This document shows positions 52,404-61,970 of a DNA stretch of 64,000 bases, one piece after another. This DNA comes from Sporomusa acidovorans (lineage in GTDB: Bacteria; Bacillota; Negativicutes; Sporomusales; Sporomusaceae), in assembly GCF_900101845.1 (NCBI RefSeq), contig NZ_FNAM01000011.1, forward strand, positions 1 through 64,000. The letters run 5' to 3'. The stretch's first letter is position 1; every line of letters begins with the position of its first letter. Position numbers and translations under genes: made by a program. The notes beneath the pieces are model-generated. The model was not told the origin of the DNA, searched no databases, and was given only the letters and a program-made list of their open reading frames with translations.

Positions 52404-53636
52404 TTACAGGGCAAAGAAATGCAGCTTTATTTCGATTGACAGCGCCAATAGCAGGAAAAACGCCATAACGGCTATACTCCGCAGAGACTTGATAAAATCT
52501 GCTTTAAAGTATTCCAGCGTAACTAAAAAGCACAAATGCGCCGGCGATAAAATCTGGCCGGCAAAACCGGCAACATAAGCAACAACGGCGATAGCAACAT
52601 CTTCACTGGCTATAGCGGCAACAAACGGAAAGGTAATGGCCACAGCCCCCTGGGACGTGCCGGTAAGAATTCCGGCAAGAAAACCGAGCACGCCAATCAC
52701 CAGCACCATGGGCGTACCGGAATTTTGCAATACGATCGCGACTTCGCCAACTATTCCTGTCTGGGTTAATATGTATTGAAAGAACAGGATATTGGTAATT
52801 CCCCAAAATAACTTATAATCCAAGGCATGTTTAAGCATGGCAACTATGTTCGGCCAATTTAATCCAAGAACTACCGTCATGGCGGCAACAACCAGAAACA
52901 TAGAAAGTGCCGGACCCAGATTAAAACCTACCACCATGATCAAATTGGCTAAGATTGGTCCGATTGACAACAATAAATACCGGTATTTATTCTTCTGCTT
53001 AGGCGTTTTAGCCAGCTCGCCGTGTATCGCCAAACCGGCGGCATGACTTTTAAGGGGAGCAATATAATAAAACCATCCCACGACTACGCACAAAACAGAA
53101 ACCCACAGCATATTCGCAATCAGTTGATTAATAGGAACATGCGCAATTTCACCGGCTAGCAGGAGTGCTGGAATAATGGGATTGGTGCACTCCCAAATAT
53201 GCCGAAACCAATAATTAATTGCCGTTTTTTTCTCCGGGGAAAGCCCAAATGGTTTTGCGGCTGCCTCTACCAGCGGCGCGGAAAAAATCGCGCCCCCCAA
53301 AGAAGGCAGAAATCCCAGGAATGCCGGCATTAAAGCCAACAGTACCTTATCGCTTTTGAGTAATTCCCGGGCAACTGCCATGAAGCCGTCAATGGTACCG
53401 CTGGTTCGCAGTTGATATTCCAAGCACATCACCAAATAGAGAGCCAATAAGATTTCCCAGGTACTGGAACTCAGCAACAAACTTCTTCCGGCCGTTGCCA
53501 CAGTTGACCAATGCGGCGAACAGGTGATAAGCAAAAAAGCGGTACCTGCCAGTATGGCATTACCCAGATTAACTTTTTTATGCAGTAAACTTACAACAAT
53601 GGCCAGGGTTAACACTACCTCAAAAATGGCGGTCAT
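52404..53636 (-). CDS. DUF401-family membrane permease
   Basis: A 410-residue protein with 9-11 hydrophobic segments: TAIFEVVLTLAIVVSLLHKK at the N-terminus, LMPAFLGFLPSLGGAIFSAP, INYWFRHIWECTNPIIPALL, GVLGFLAGILTGTSQGAVAI and AGFAGQILSPAHLCFLVTLE. The FLPSxGGA and SPxHLC motifs are those of the DUF401/AF0261 group, distantly like ion-transporter superfamily symporters (CitM, GntP). Likely an organic-acid or amino-acid uptake system for this catabolic region. AAGGAGA precedes the ATG. Confidence 0.82.
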   Translation of the reverse strand: MTAIFEVVLTLAIVVSLLHKKVNLGNAILAGTAFLLITCSPHWSTVATAGRSLLLSSSTWEILLALYLVMCLEYQLRTSGTIDGFMAVARELLKSDKVLLALMPAFLGFLPSLGGAIFSAPLVEAAAKPFGLSPEKKTAINYWFRHIWECTNPIIPALLLAGEIAHVPINQLIANMLWVSVLCVVVGWFYYIAPLKSHAAGLAIHGELAKTPKQKNKYRYLLLSIGPILANLIMVVGFNLGPALSMFLVVAAMTVVLGLNWPNIVAMLKHALDYKLFWGITNILFFQYILTQTGIVGEVAIVLQNSGTPMVLVIGVLGFLAGILTGTSQGAVAITFPFVAAIASEDVAIAVVAYVAGFAGQILSPAHLCFLVTLEYFKADFIKSLRSIAVMAFFLLLALSIEIKLHFFAL

Positions 53637-53761
53637 ATTTTTTCTCCTTACTTATGAATCTCCCATTAAAACCCAATAAAGATTTTCTTCTGCCAAGCTG
53701 CAACTATAATACGTTGCTAACGGCTGTCTAAAATCTTATTTGGATACTAAAAAAAGTGTGT

Positions 53762-53797
53762 GGCTTGTGCCCTGTCCTGAGGACACTGGCACAAGCC
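53762..53797. repeat. Perfect 10-bp hairpin between dapA-like and DUF401 genes
   Basis: GGCTTGTGCC (53762-53771) and GGCACAAGCC (53788-53797) with an inner GTCC/GGAC stem. It is followed on the minus strand by a U-run after a short spacer, so it could be a second terminator or a control hairpin for the permease. Confidence 0.5.
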
Positions 53798-53831
53798 CGC
53801 TGTTTTGTTTGACCTTTTTCTCGAAAAAATT

Positions 53832-53880
53832 GCGATAAAAACAAACATCCCTCCAAAGTTTCTAGTTAATTCGGAGGGAT
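53832..53880 (-). terminator. Intrinsic terminator of the dapA-like gene
   Basis: ATCCCTCC and GGAGGGAT pair across 18 bases; GTTTGTTTTTATC follows on the minus strand. Confidence 0.65.
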
Positions 53881-53897
53881 TAGCGGTTTAAGCCGAA

Positions 53898-54776
53898 TTA
53901 GATCAGCCCGTACGCTTTCATTTCCTGGCGAAGAAGCTCAAGATGATCTTCAGCAAGCTCCGTGAGCGGCATCCGACATTGCCCAACCTTGAAACCCATT
54001 AAGTTGACGGCGGCTTTTATGGGAATCGGATTTACTTCGCTAAATAAGGCCTTGATAAGATTTAATGTTTTCAATTGCAGGCTAATGGCGCCCCGGGTAT
54101 CGCCCTGGAAAAATTTCATGACCATATCATGCGTATCCTGCGGGATAATATTGGCCATCGTTGAAATAACGCCTTTACCGCCTAGCGACAATACCGGCAG
54201 TATAGCATTATCATCGCCGGAATATACGGCAAAGTCGTCACCACACAAATTGACCACATCACCGACCTGACCCAGGTTGCATTCCTTGACAGCAATAATA
54301 TTATCAATCTCTGATAATGCTTGTATCGTTTCCGGGTTCATATTTAAATTTGTTCTGCTTGGTATATTATACAAAATCATGGGTATTTTGATGCTGTCCG
54401 CTATGGCTTTAAAATGCCCATACAAGCCTTTTTGCGTAGTTTTATTATAATAAGGTGTAACTGACAATATCCCATCTGCACCAACGGCTTCCGCCGCCTT
54501 CGATAACTCGATCGCATGGCGGGTATCATTACTGCCTGTACCGGCAATTACCGGTACCCGCCGGTTAACTTTCTCCGCCGCGAATTTGATAACAGCAATA
54601 TGTTCTTCATCCGGCATAGTGGATGCTTCTCCGGTTGTGCCGCAAACCAAAATAGCATCAGAACCGCCTTTAATCTGAAACTCGATTAATTCGGCATAAG
54701 TTGCATAATCAACACCATTATCATGAAAAGGAGTTATAATCGCGGCTGCAGAACCGATAAATAATGGATTTTTCAT
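53898..54776 (-). CDS. dapA: Dihydrodipicolinate synthase-family aldolase (DapA type)
   Basis: A 292-residue TIM-barrel enzyme: IGSAAAIITPFHDNGVDYAT, LVCGTTGEASTMPDEEHIAV, VPVIAGTGSNDTRHAIELSK, GADGILSVTPYYNKTTQKGL, MILYNIPSRTNLNMNPETI and the Schiff-base lysine in IIAVKECNLGQVGDV. The catalytic Thr-Thr, Tyr and Lys and the Arg of SRTN are all those of true DapA, which condenses pyruvate with aspartate semialdehyde for lysine and dipicolinate (spore) synthesis. Other family members degrade keto acids. ATG at 54776 follows AAGGTGG. It is a monocistronic unit with its own terminator; a biosynthetic or spore-related role is the simpler reading. Confidence 0.85.
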   Translation of the reverse strand: MKNPLFIGSAAAIITPFHDNGVDYATYAELIEFQIKGGSDAILVCGTTGEASTMPDEEHIAVIKFAAEKVNRRVPVIAGTGSNDTRHAIELSKAAEAVGADGILSVTPYYNKTTQKGLYGHFKAIADSIKIPMILYNIPSRTNLNMNPETIQALSEIDNIIAVKECNLGQVGDVVNLCGDDFAVYSGDDNAILPVLSLGGKGVISTMANIIPQDTHDMVMKFFQGDTRGAISLQLKTLNLIKALFSEVNPIPIKAAVNLMGFKVGQCRMPLTELAEDHLELLRQEMKAYGLI

Positions 54777-55015
54777 GAATTGACCACCTTTTAATTTTAT
54801 ATTTAACATGTCAAGCTTATTCATATTTTGATTATATCCTATATTTTTATAAAAAGAAATTATTTCCGTATTGTTTTCTGCGAAATTCCCGGCTACTGCC
54901 GCCAAACTGGGAATAGCAGGAATTTTATGGACCGCGTCAAATATATATATAAAGAATGTCTTTTACCTAAAGACAGCATGGCAACCGGCCTAATCAAAAC
55001 AGGGAGGAGGGAAAA

Positions 55016-55108
55016 ATGGCTGTTGATACGACATTAGTTTTTTTCAAAAATCAAATTATTCAGATTAAATTGTCGAAACCACTGACTGCACGCAAGGATC
55101 GCAAATAA
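55016..55108 (+). pseudogene. Short open frame with strong ribosome site, probable gene relic
   Basis: ATG at 55016 behind GGGAGGAGGG gives 30 residues: MAVDTTLVFFKNQIIQIKLS then KPLTARKDRK. A strong ribosome site before so short a frame, next to the deleted dcuC, suggests the beginning of a longer gene whose body was lost in a deletion. A hydrolase of the M20 type begins rather similarly, but that is a guess. The rest of 54777-55015 shows no gene. Confidence 0.35.
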
Positions 55109-55122
55109 GGAGGATAGAAATT

Positions 55123-55645
55123 TTGGGTATTATTATTTCATTATATCCGCCATCGTGACGGCAAAAAGGTTTTTGCTGACATTCAGGCCTTCTTTGACGG
55201 GCTTGGCATGCAAATGGCAAATGTCATCACCCTGATTGTAGCAGGTGAAACCTTTGCCAAAGGGCTTATGACTATGGGTACGATAGACTCCATCATCGCT
55301 GCGGCGCAGGCGTCCGGCTTTGGCGCGGCAGGCATGATTCTCGTCATGGTAGGCATTATTGCTGTTTCATCTGTGGTTATGGGGTCAGGCAATGCTCCGT
55401 TTTTTGCTTTTGCCGCCTTAACACCGACTGTTGCCGCCAAAATGTCGGTTGCACCGGTGGTCATGTTATTGCCGATGCACTTTGCCGCCAGTGCGGCGCG
55501 CGCAATTTCCCCCATAACGGCTGTTATCGTAGTTTCTTCCAGCATGGGCGGCGTATCTCCCTTTGAGGTTGTCAAGCGCACGGCAATTCCGATGATTGGC
55601 GCACTGCTGACCCTTGTAGCCGCCAATTTTGTCTTCTTCTATTAA
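55123..55645 (+). pseudogene. C4-dicarboxylate transporter DcuC relic with large internal deletion
   Basis: TTG at 55123 behind AAGGAGG begins LGIIISL, the usual first residues of DcuC. A few codons later, out of frame, the C-terminal part resumes from 55148: RHRDGKKVFADIQAFFDGLG, NVITLIVAGETFAKGLMTMG, MVGIIAVSSVVMGSGNAPFF, LPMHFAASAARAISPITAVI. About 280 central residues are missing and the joint is frameshifted. The remnant ends 14 bases from the convergent ABC gene. Confidence 0.8.
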
Positions 55646-55658
55646 TTCATTTAACTGT

Positions 55659-57398
55659 CTACTCATCCATTCCGTCAAATTGCATAGTATAATACATGGC
55701 GTATAAGCCGTTCTGTGCCAAAAGGGCTTTATGGTCGCCGCGTTCCTGGATCTGCCCGTCATTAATTACGATAATTTCATCTGCGTGGCGAATCGTACTG
55801 AGGCGGTGCGCGATAATTATCGTTGTCCTGTTTTGGGCCAGTTCCTCCAATGCAGACTGGATGTGACGTTCGCTTTCATTGTCAAGAGCTGAAGTCGCTT
55901 CGTCCAATATCAAAATCGGCGGATTCTTGAGAAATAAACGGGCGATAGCAATCCGTTGTTTTTGACCGCCGGACAGACGAACGCCCCGCTCGCCGACGTA
56001 AGTGTCATAGCCATCTTCCAGCCCGGCAATAAACTCGTGGATATTAGCCCGTTGTGCAGCCGCTACAACCTCTGCCTGCGTCGCATCCGGGCGCCCGTAG
56101 GCAATATTATCCCATATGCTGCCGGCAAATAAATAGACATCCTGCTGCACAATTCCTATGGCATTGCGCAGCGACGCAAGGGTCACATCCCGTACATCCT
56201 GCCCGTCAACCAAAATAGCGCCTGCCGTTACATCATAGAACCGGGGCAGCAGGGAACAGACCGTCGTTTTGCCGCCACCGGACGGTCCAACCAGGGCGAT
56301 GGTTTTACCGGCCTCAACTGTAAAATCAACATGATTAAGCACACCCTTATTGCCTTCATAGGCGAAAGAAACATCGCGATATTCGATGTGCCCTTTTACC
56401 TGACGCAGCGGGATAGCCTGCTCCTTATCGATAATCTCCGGTTGTGTTTGCAGCACTTCGGCAAACCGCTTAAACCCGGCATACCCTTTTTGAAATTGTT
56501 CGGTGAAATTAATCAGCACATCAAGAGGATTGATAAAAATGGCAATATACAGCGCATATACGGCCAGGTCGGTGGCCTGCAATTGGCCCTGGGCGATGAA
56601 ATAGCCGCCGCTTACCAAGACAACAACATACAGCAAGCCCTCCAGCAGTCCGTTACCGGCGTGGAAACTCCCCATAATTTTATAAACACTTTCTTTCGAA
56701 CCAAGAAACTGCAGATTGCCCTGCCGGAACTTTTCCCGCTCAATCCCCTCATTGGCAAAAGATTTTATTACCCGAATACCGGCTAAACTATCCTGCACAA
56801 GCGCATTGACGGTAGCGATCCGTTTGCGGTTTTCCATAAAGATGACTTTCATCCGCTTATTCTGATAGTAGCTGAAAATCGTCATGCTCACGGCAATACT
56901 AAATAAAATTAGCGTCATAGGCACATTAACCAGCAAGAGTAAAATAAACGAACCAATTAATTTTAGACAGGAAATAAAAATATTTTCCGGGCCATGATGG
57001 GCCAGTTCCGAAATGTCAAATAGATCCGACACCAGTTTGGACATCATTTCGCCCGTATTGTTTTTATCATAATAAGAAAAGGAAAGGCGCTGCAAATGAT
57101 CAAATAAGTCCTGTCTCATATCGCTTTCCATTCTGGCGCCCATTACATGGCCCCAGGTGGTAATATAGTACTGACAGGCATAGCGAATGCCATATAAAAT
57201 CAGCATTCCTGCCCCGATATAGCCAATAATTGCAATAAATTCAACCGTTTGCTGGATTAATAGATTTTTCGTCAGGTAATTGAGGACCTGCGGAAAAACC
57301 AGGTCAATGGCCGAAACGATAATGGCACAAATCATATCGTTGTAGAAAAGCCTCTTATAAGGTTTATAATAGTGCAAAAAGCCTGCAAGAATCGACAT
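55659..57398 (-). CDS. ABC exporter, fused permease-ATPase half-transporter
   Basis: A 579-residue protein. The N-terminal half (residues 1-320) has six membrane segments of the type 1 exporter fold (ICAIIVSAIDLVFPQVLNYL, FIAIIGYIGAGMLILYGIRY, LIGSFILLLLVNVPMTLILF). The C-terminal ATPase has Walker A GPSGGGKTTVCSLLPRF near 375, Q-loop GIVQQDVYLFAGS, signature VRLSGGQKQRIAIARLFLK, Walker B ILILDEATSALD and the switch His in IIIAHRLSTI. It resembles BmrA/MsbA-type multidrug or lipid exporters. A TATAAT at 57452-57457 (minus) and a CAGTTTTTTACAAACTG-like hairpin lie upstream. It stands alone; substrate unknown. Confidence 0.92.
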   Translation of the reverse strand: MSILAGFLHYYKPYKRLFYNDMICAIIVSAIDLVFPQVLNYLTKNLLIQQTVEFIAIIGYIGAGMLILYGIRYACQYYITTWGHVMGARMESDMRQDLFDHLQRLSFSYYDKNNTGEMMSKLVSDLFDISELAHHGPENIFISCLKLIGSFILLLLVNVPMTLILFSIAVSMTIFSYYQNKRMKVIFMENRKRIATVNALVQDSLAGIRVIKSFANEGIEREKFRQGNLQFLGSKESVYKIMGSFHAGNGLLEGLLYVVVLVSGGYFIAQGQLQATDLAVYALYIAIFINPLDVLINFTEQFQKGYAGFKRFAEVLQTQPEIIDKEQAIPLRQVKGHIEYRDVSFAYEGNKGVLNHVDFTVEAGKTIALVGPSGGGKTTVCSLLPRFYDVTAGAILVDGQDVRDVTLASLRNAIGIVQQDVYLFAGSIWDNIAYGRPDATQAEVVAAAQRANIHEFIAGLEDGYDTYVGERGVRLSGGQKQRIAIARLFLKNPPILILDEATSALDNESERHIQSALEELAQNRTTIIIAHRLSTIRHADEIIVINDGQIQERGDHKALLAQNGLYAMYYTMQFDGMDE

Positions 57399-57476
57399 CA
57401 GAAACCCCTCACCATTTGATAAATTGCAGTTTTTTACAAACTGCCCTCCTCATTATACACCCCGTGTAGCGTAGAA

Positions 57477-60400
57477 TTAAATGTTTGCCTTACCTGGCAA
57501 AGTTCTATAAACAGCAGTTACTTTTCGATAGGCCTGAGGATCACGCCGATAAAGTTCTTCCAACCAAAGTATCAGCTCATCATGGTTTTTTCCTTGCATC
57601 AACCAGGCTAATAACCGGGGGAAGCCGAGCTCATATACATCTGTCGTAACATATACGGACAAAAGTTTGCAAAGCATAGCCCCGGAATGATCGGCCATGA
57701 CCTTATCTAAAGCTTCTCCGGCCAATATCTCCCGTATACCGGTATATTCACTAAGGCGCAGCAAAGCGGCAAACCAGGCAAGGCACTCTGACTCGTCGGC
57801 CAGACAGTCGTCTTGGAGTTGTTTTTCTAATTGCCGTAACAACTGATACGGTTGGTCTACTGAAATTTCTTCCCGTTGCACCTGTTTAAGCCTGTGTTCA
57901 CCTTCCAGCAGGCTAAGGGCAGCCGCCAATTTCTCACAAAATGCCTGCTGTTCAAAATCCCACACCCGACATAAAACCTGGTGTTCAATAACATCATACA
58001 ACCAGATCTCACCGAACCGCGGGCAGCGTTCTTCCTGGTTCGGCGGCTCAGATAATTCAGCCTCGTAGTTTTCCGGGCGGGGCGTGTACCATTCATGCAG
58101 TAGGTTGCGCGCGATGAAATCAGCCTGTTCCTTATCAATATAAAAGTCAACTCGTAAACCTTGTTCTTCCTGTTCGTTATAATGCCGGAATAGCGGCAAA
58201 CATCGTTCGTTGCAACACTTACCGGCAGTTTTAGGGCCGCTGCGAATCAATTCATACTGGGCATTGAAACCGATTTCTACTTTATGCACAGGAGCAATGG
58301 GAAGCATATTGGTGTGATAGACGTTTCTGCCTTCAGCTGTCAACTCATAAAGCCCATTGTCGTTATTTTCGTCTTTGCTCACCACAGCAAACCGTTCTAA
58401 CTCGCTGAGACATTGCTCGACAACTCTTTCAGCCACGTGCAGTAAAGACGCAATTGCCTGCTGGTCCTTAAGCTTGTCCAGGCCACAGGCGAGACATTTT
58501 ATAATAAACTCTTCCAACAGGGTACAGCGCCGCAAGCCTTTTAGTGAAAACTCCATGTTCCAAACTGCCACCGGCAAAAGCCATTCCCTTGTTTCCAACA
58601 GAATCAGACCGTCCTGCCCCGTGATAATATTGCGCGCCACATCGTCAGCCGTGTCACTAACCGCTCCTGCCGGGACAGCGTCACTGCTCCCAGTGAGTTC
58701 CGGCTGCTCCTGAATTGTCCGTATGCGGTTTATCCATTCGGTTGTCAGTGAGATTTTTATTTCATTAAACTCCGCTGCTGCTTCGGCCAGTTGCGCGGTT
58801 AGCGAATCATATTTCCGCGAAAGGTTCCCTGTGTCAGCGCTTAATTTTTCCAGCGTACGATAAGCTAGGGCAATTGTCTCTCTAAGATCAAGCAACCGTG
58901 GATGCGTTTCCGTCAGTTTACTTATTTGGGCTTGCCATTGCTGTTTCGCTTTGTCAAGCTGCCGTGCAAGATCGTCCAAACTAAATTGCGCCGGCATTAT
59001 CCCGTTTTCCCGCAGTATGCGCTGCCGCTCCTCAATCATAGCCTCCTGATCGTGAAGTTTTTTCGCAGCCAGGTGCAGCGAGCTTTCCATTTTATCCAGC
59101 TTTTCTTGCAACCCGGACTCATTAGTATCAGCTTTGGCATTGATTTGGGCTGTAAGACTTTGCACCTGCTTACTACAGCCGAGCAATTGCTTGGTTGAAA
59201 CCGCTAACTTTTCCTGAATTTGATTATACGATTGCTCCAGCAAATGCCCGCACTCCAACAGCTGCCTATAACAGGCATCATAAAGCCGTTGCGTCAGATG
59301 GCAGCAATCCAGTAAGATATTCTCAAATTCCGTCGTGGTCTGTTGTTGAAGCGTGCCCGGCACACTAATTTGCTGCTCCATAGCCTTGGCTTTGCTGATT
59401 AAAGCAAATAGTGTTTTTTTCCACTGAGTGCCCAAACCAATTCTCGCCAGCATTTCCGGCGGCGCAGTCCATAGCAGATCGTTGACTTCATTGCGTAAAC
59501 AACGGATATTCTGATAGCTAATGACCACACTTTGGGAAGCTGATTTACAAAGGCCGGTCGTCCACCCATAGTCCTCAGCCGTACCAATCAATACTTCGGT
59601 AAGCTGATGCAATTCGCTGATCATATCTGCTTCCGTTGTTTTTAAATCAATCTGACGATAGTTAATTGTGTTTATCCGGTCCAGTAATAAATTTATATCC
59701 TGATTAAGACACTGATTTATTCGGGCCTGATCCTGGCTCGCCACTTTTTGTACAACGGCTGCAAATTGCTGAAGATAGTGGTGGTAGCGGGCGACCACAG
59801 CTTCCTGCTCGCTGCGGTCGCCCGTCAGCAATACATAGCTATCCGGCTTATTGTCGGTAAGCAATGACAGCAATTTGAGCAGATTCCGCTTTTTTAACTC
59901 CAGCGTCTGCAATTCTTTTTCTTGAATTACTACAATTTCCTGCAGCTTTTCTGTTTGTTGGGTTACAGCAGCAAATTCGGCTACCTGCGTTAGTTGTGCA
60001 GTTATTTTTTGCTTTTGGGCTAAGTTTTGGCTAATCACTGTCTCCGTATCTTGTTTATCAGTCAGTAATCTGTTTATTTCCTGTTTCAGTTCGGCCATTT
60101 GCGGGGTAACCATTTGCTGTTTTTGCAAGCCGTTTTGATATTCTGCCTCAAGAATCTCCCACTGCTCTGACAGAGCTATACAATCGCGTCCGGTATCCTC
60201 TGCCGCTTTGGTTAAATAGCGCCATTGCTCCTGATAGCGGGCAATGTCATCCGCAATAGCAGCGTATTCTTCCGCAATTTCAGCCTGCAGGGCCATGACC
60301 CTGCTTAGCTCCAGCCGCTTAGGTTTCATTTCATCCTGTTTTTTTTGCAGTTCAAGCAAATCCTGTTGACATAAGAAAATAATCTGTGGCCACATAGCGC

Positions 60401-60518
60401 TTACCTGTTTTTTCGCATTCAAAACTCTGTTTATCCCTTCAATACCTTTTCTATTCGCGTTCGCCTCTGCATAGATATATGAAATGTCAATAAGATTTAG
60501 TAATACCATACCCCGCAA
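57477..60518 (-). CDS. Large coiled-coil protein of unknown function with C-terminal winged-helix-like region
   Basis: About 1013 residues. I do not recognise the family. Residues 45-600 are heptad-rich, Gln/Glu/Leu-dominated helices (LQKKQDEMKPKRLELSRVMA, IVVIQEKELQTLELKKRNLL, LAKKLHDQEAMIEERQRI) broken by a globular stretch near 330-400. From about 640, SLKGLRRCTLLEEFIIKCLA, QAIASLLHVAERVVEQCLSE LERFAVV and GLYELTAEGRNVY look like a winged helix of the kind that ends in a TxxG strand. A Cys pair region (KCCNERC, near 770) and a Trp-rich domain follow. No signal peptide. The start is uncertain: a TTG at 60518 or an ATG at about residue 42 (MWPQ). It is monocistronic. Confidence 0.6.
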   Translation of the reverse strand: MRGMVLLNLIDISYIYAEANANRKGIEGINRVLNAKKQVSAMWPQIIFLCQQDLLELQKKQDEMKPKRLELSRVMALQAEIAEEYAAIADDIARYQEQWRYLTKAAEDTGRDCIALSEQWEILEAEYQNGLQKQQMVTPQMAELKQEINRLLTDKQDTETVISQNLAQKQKITAQLTQVAEFAAVTQQTEKLQEIVVIQEKELQTLELKKRNLLKLLSLLTDNKPDSYVLLTGDRSEQEAVVARYHHYLQQFAAVVQKVASQDQARINQCLNQDINLLLDRINTINYRQIDLKTTEADMISELHQLTEVLIGTAEDYGWTTGLCKSASQSVVISYQNIRCLRNEVNDLLWTAPPEMLARIGLGTQWKKTLFALISKAKAMEQQISVPGTLQQQTTTEFENILLDCCHLTQRLYDACYRQLLECGHLLEQSYNQIQEKLAVSTKQLLGCSKQVQSLTAQINAKADTNESGLQEKLDKMESSLHLAAKKLHDQEAMIEERQRILRENGIMPAQFSLDDLARQLDKAKQQWQAQISKLTETHPRLLDLRETIALAYRTLEKLSADTGNLSRKYDSLTAQLAEAAAEFNEIKISLTTEWINRIRTIQEQPELTGSSDAVPAGAVSDTADDVARNIITGQDGLILLETREWLLPVAVWNMEFSLKGLRRCTLLEEFIIKCLACGLDKLKDQQAIASLLHVAERVVEQCLSELERFAVVSKDENNDNGLYELTAEGRNVYHTNMLPIAPVHKVEIGFNAQYELIRSGPKTAGKCCNERCLPLFRHYNEQEEQGLRVDFYIDKEQADFIARNLLHEWYTPRPENYEAELSEPPNQEERCPRFGEIWLYDVIEHQVLCRVWDFEQQAFCEKLAAALSLLEGEHRLKQVQREEISVDQPYQLLRQLEKQLQDDCLADESECLAWFAALLRLSEYTGIREILAGEALDKVMADHSGAMLCKLLSVYVTTDVYELGFPRLLAWLMQGKNHDELILWLEELYRRDPQAYRKVTAVYRTLPGKANI

Positions 60519-60625
60519 ATTCTTATCAGATACTGTATAGTTAAAAGCTTATTTCTACTCCTATCCGATATTTCCTTCATTGATATAAAATAGCTAAAAT
60601 ACTTGATTAATTTCCAAAAAATGTA

Positions 60626-60654
60626 TTGCATTATTTTTCTTTACCTGTTATAAT
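60626..60654 (+). promoter_or_regulatory. Sigma-A promoter of the rubrerythrin gene
   Basis: TTGCAT (60626-60631), 17 bases, TATAAT (60649-60654). The AT-rich dyad-like sequence around and after the -10 could be a PerR-type site but does not match the full consensus. Confidence 0.7.
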
Positions 60655-60694
60655 TATCCCATAATATTAATTATTGTTTATGGAGGGAAATATA

Positions 60695-61243
60695 ATGAAA
60701 AAATTTGTATGTACAATTTGTGGGTATGTCCATGAAGGAGATTCTGCTCCTGAATCCTGTCCCCAATGTAAGGCACCTGCCTCAAAATTTATTGAACAGT
60801 CCGCCACAGGTCTGAATTGGGCTGATGAGCATAGAATTGGCGTAGCCGCCGGTGTAGACACACAAATACTTGAGGGCTTAAAAATGAATTTTATGGGAGA
60901 ATGTACAGAAGTCGGTATGTATCTGGCAATGAGCCGCCAAGCTGACCGGGAAGGCTATCCGGAAGTGGCTGAAGCCTATAAACGCATTGCTTTCGAAGAA
61001 GCCGATCATGCCGCAAAATTTGCTGAATTGCTGGGCGAAGTTGTAACTCCTTCTACCAAAAAGAACCTTGAGCTCCGGGTAGAGGCCGAGTATGGCGCCT
61101 GCCAAGGCAAGCTGGGCATTGCGAAAAAAGCCAAAGAACTTGGCTTAGACGCCATTCATGATACGGTCCATGAAATGTGCAAAGATGAAGCCCGTCATGG
61201 CGCCGCCTTTAAAGGATTACTGGACAGATATTTTGGAAAATAA
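60695..61243 (+). CDS. Rubrerythrin with N-terminal rubredoxin domain (reverse rubrerythrin)
   Basis: A 182-residue protein. Residues 1-35 form a rubredoxin-like iron site ([24 protein letters not shown]: Cys 6, 9 and the CPQC pair). The remainder is a ferritin-like four-helix domain with di-iron ligands in [51 protein letters not shown] and [20 protein letters not shown]. The rubredoxin domain at the front is the order of reverse rubrerythrins of clostridia, which reduce peroxide and oxygen. ATG at 60695 lies after GGAGGG. It has its own promoter and terminator. Confidence 0.93.
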   Translation: MKKFVCTICGYVHEGDSAPESCPQCKAPASKFIEQSATGLNWADEHRIGVAAGVDTQILEGLKMNFMGECTEVGMYLAMSRQADREGYPEVAEAYKRIAFEEADHAAKFAELLGEVVTPSTKKNLELRVEAEYGACQGKLGIAKKAKELGLDAIHDTVHEMCKDEARHGAAFKGLLDRYFGK

Positions 61244-61253
61244 ACATAGCGTC

Positions 61254-61294
61254 AAAGGACCTACGAGTTAGCTAATACTCGTAGGTCCTTTTTT
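61254..61294 (+). terminator. Intrinsic terminator of the rubrerythrin gene
   Basis: AAAGGACCTACGAGT and ACTCGTAGGTCCTTT pair around eight bases and end in a run of T. Confidence 0.9.
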
Positions 61295-61851
61295 GCGTCA
61301 ATCCAGGCTAAGCAATAAATATAACACATGAACGATGCCCGTAATAGCCGCTATGTCGCGTACCGTGTCAAAACCAGCGCGAAGGTCCGGTTCTTCCACG
61401 TATATTTCCAAATCCAGATTAGGAGTAGTCATAAGTCCGAAAACTACAAGAATTGGGTGACGAATGTTCTTATTCCATTATGGGTACATTACGACCAATA
61501 TATCCTTTAAGACACAATAAAGGCAATCATCCGGGGGGATAAAGATGAATACAGTAAAGTAGATGAATTCTTTCTCCCAAAAGCCAGGCTTACTCACGAT
61601 CAGTTAGTAAAGCATTCAAGCCGTATATGAAGGCGTAGCCGACAGGAGGAGAGAATATCCTCAGCTACCTAACCAAACCACCTTGCCAAGATCGTTTCTC
61701 AGGTATTTTTGACCGGAGAGTTAACGATCTTTTTATTACTATAAGTATCCCAAAAATTCCCAATATTGAAAAATTAATAGCAAGTACTATAATCATATTC
61801 TATTAACTTGTGTTTTACACTTTAACTATATTGTATACATTTCTTAATCTA
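61295..61851. other. Gene-free stretch before the second biotin carboxylase gene
   Basis: No convincing gene in about 560 bases. A short plus-strand frame near 61543 (DKDEYSKVDEFFLPKARLTH) lacks a start and ends quickly, and a GGAGGAGAG at 61643 is not followed by a usable start codon. It may be the remains of deleted genes. Confidence 0.5.
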
Positions 61852-61880
61852 TTGTGTAAAGATATAAATTGGTCTATAAT
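61852..61880 (+). promoter_or_regulatory. Sigma-A promoter of the second biotin carboxylase gene
   Basis: TTGTGT (61852-61857), 17 bases, TATAAT (61875-61880), about 90 bases before the ATG. The leader could hold further control, but no recognised riboswitch was seen. Confidence 0.65.
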
Positions 61881-61970
61881 GATACCCAGTAAGCATCCAG
61901 TCCGAAAAACCCACAAGGTTTTTACTATAGGGCTTGATGAACTACTAATTGCAAATGGAGGTCTATAGCG

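Noticed and set aside
60490..60518. TTGACA near 60490 (minus strand) as a promoter for the coiled-coil gene
   Set aside because: No -10 box lies 16-18 bases away; the position may be inside the coding region.
61328..61510. 60-codon plus-strand frame after rubrerythrin
   Set aside because: No ribosome site, no similarity, and it begins just after a terminator without a promoter.
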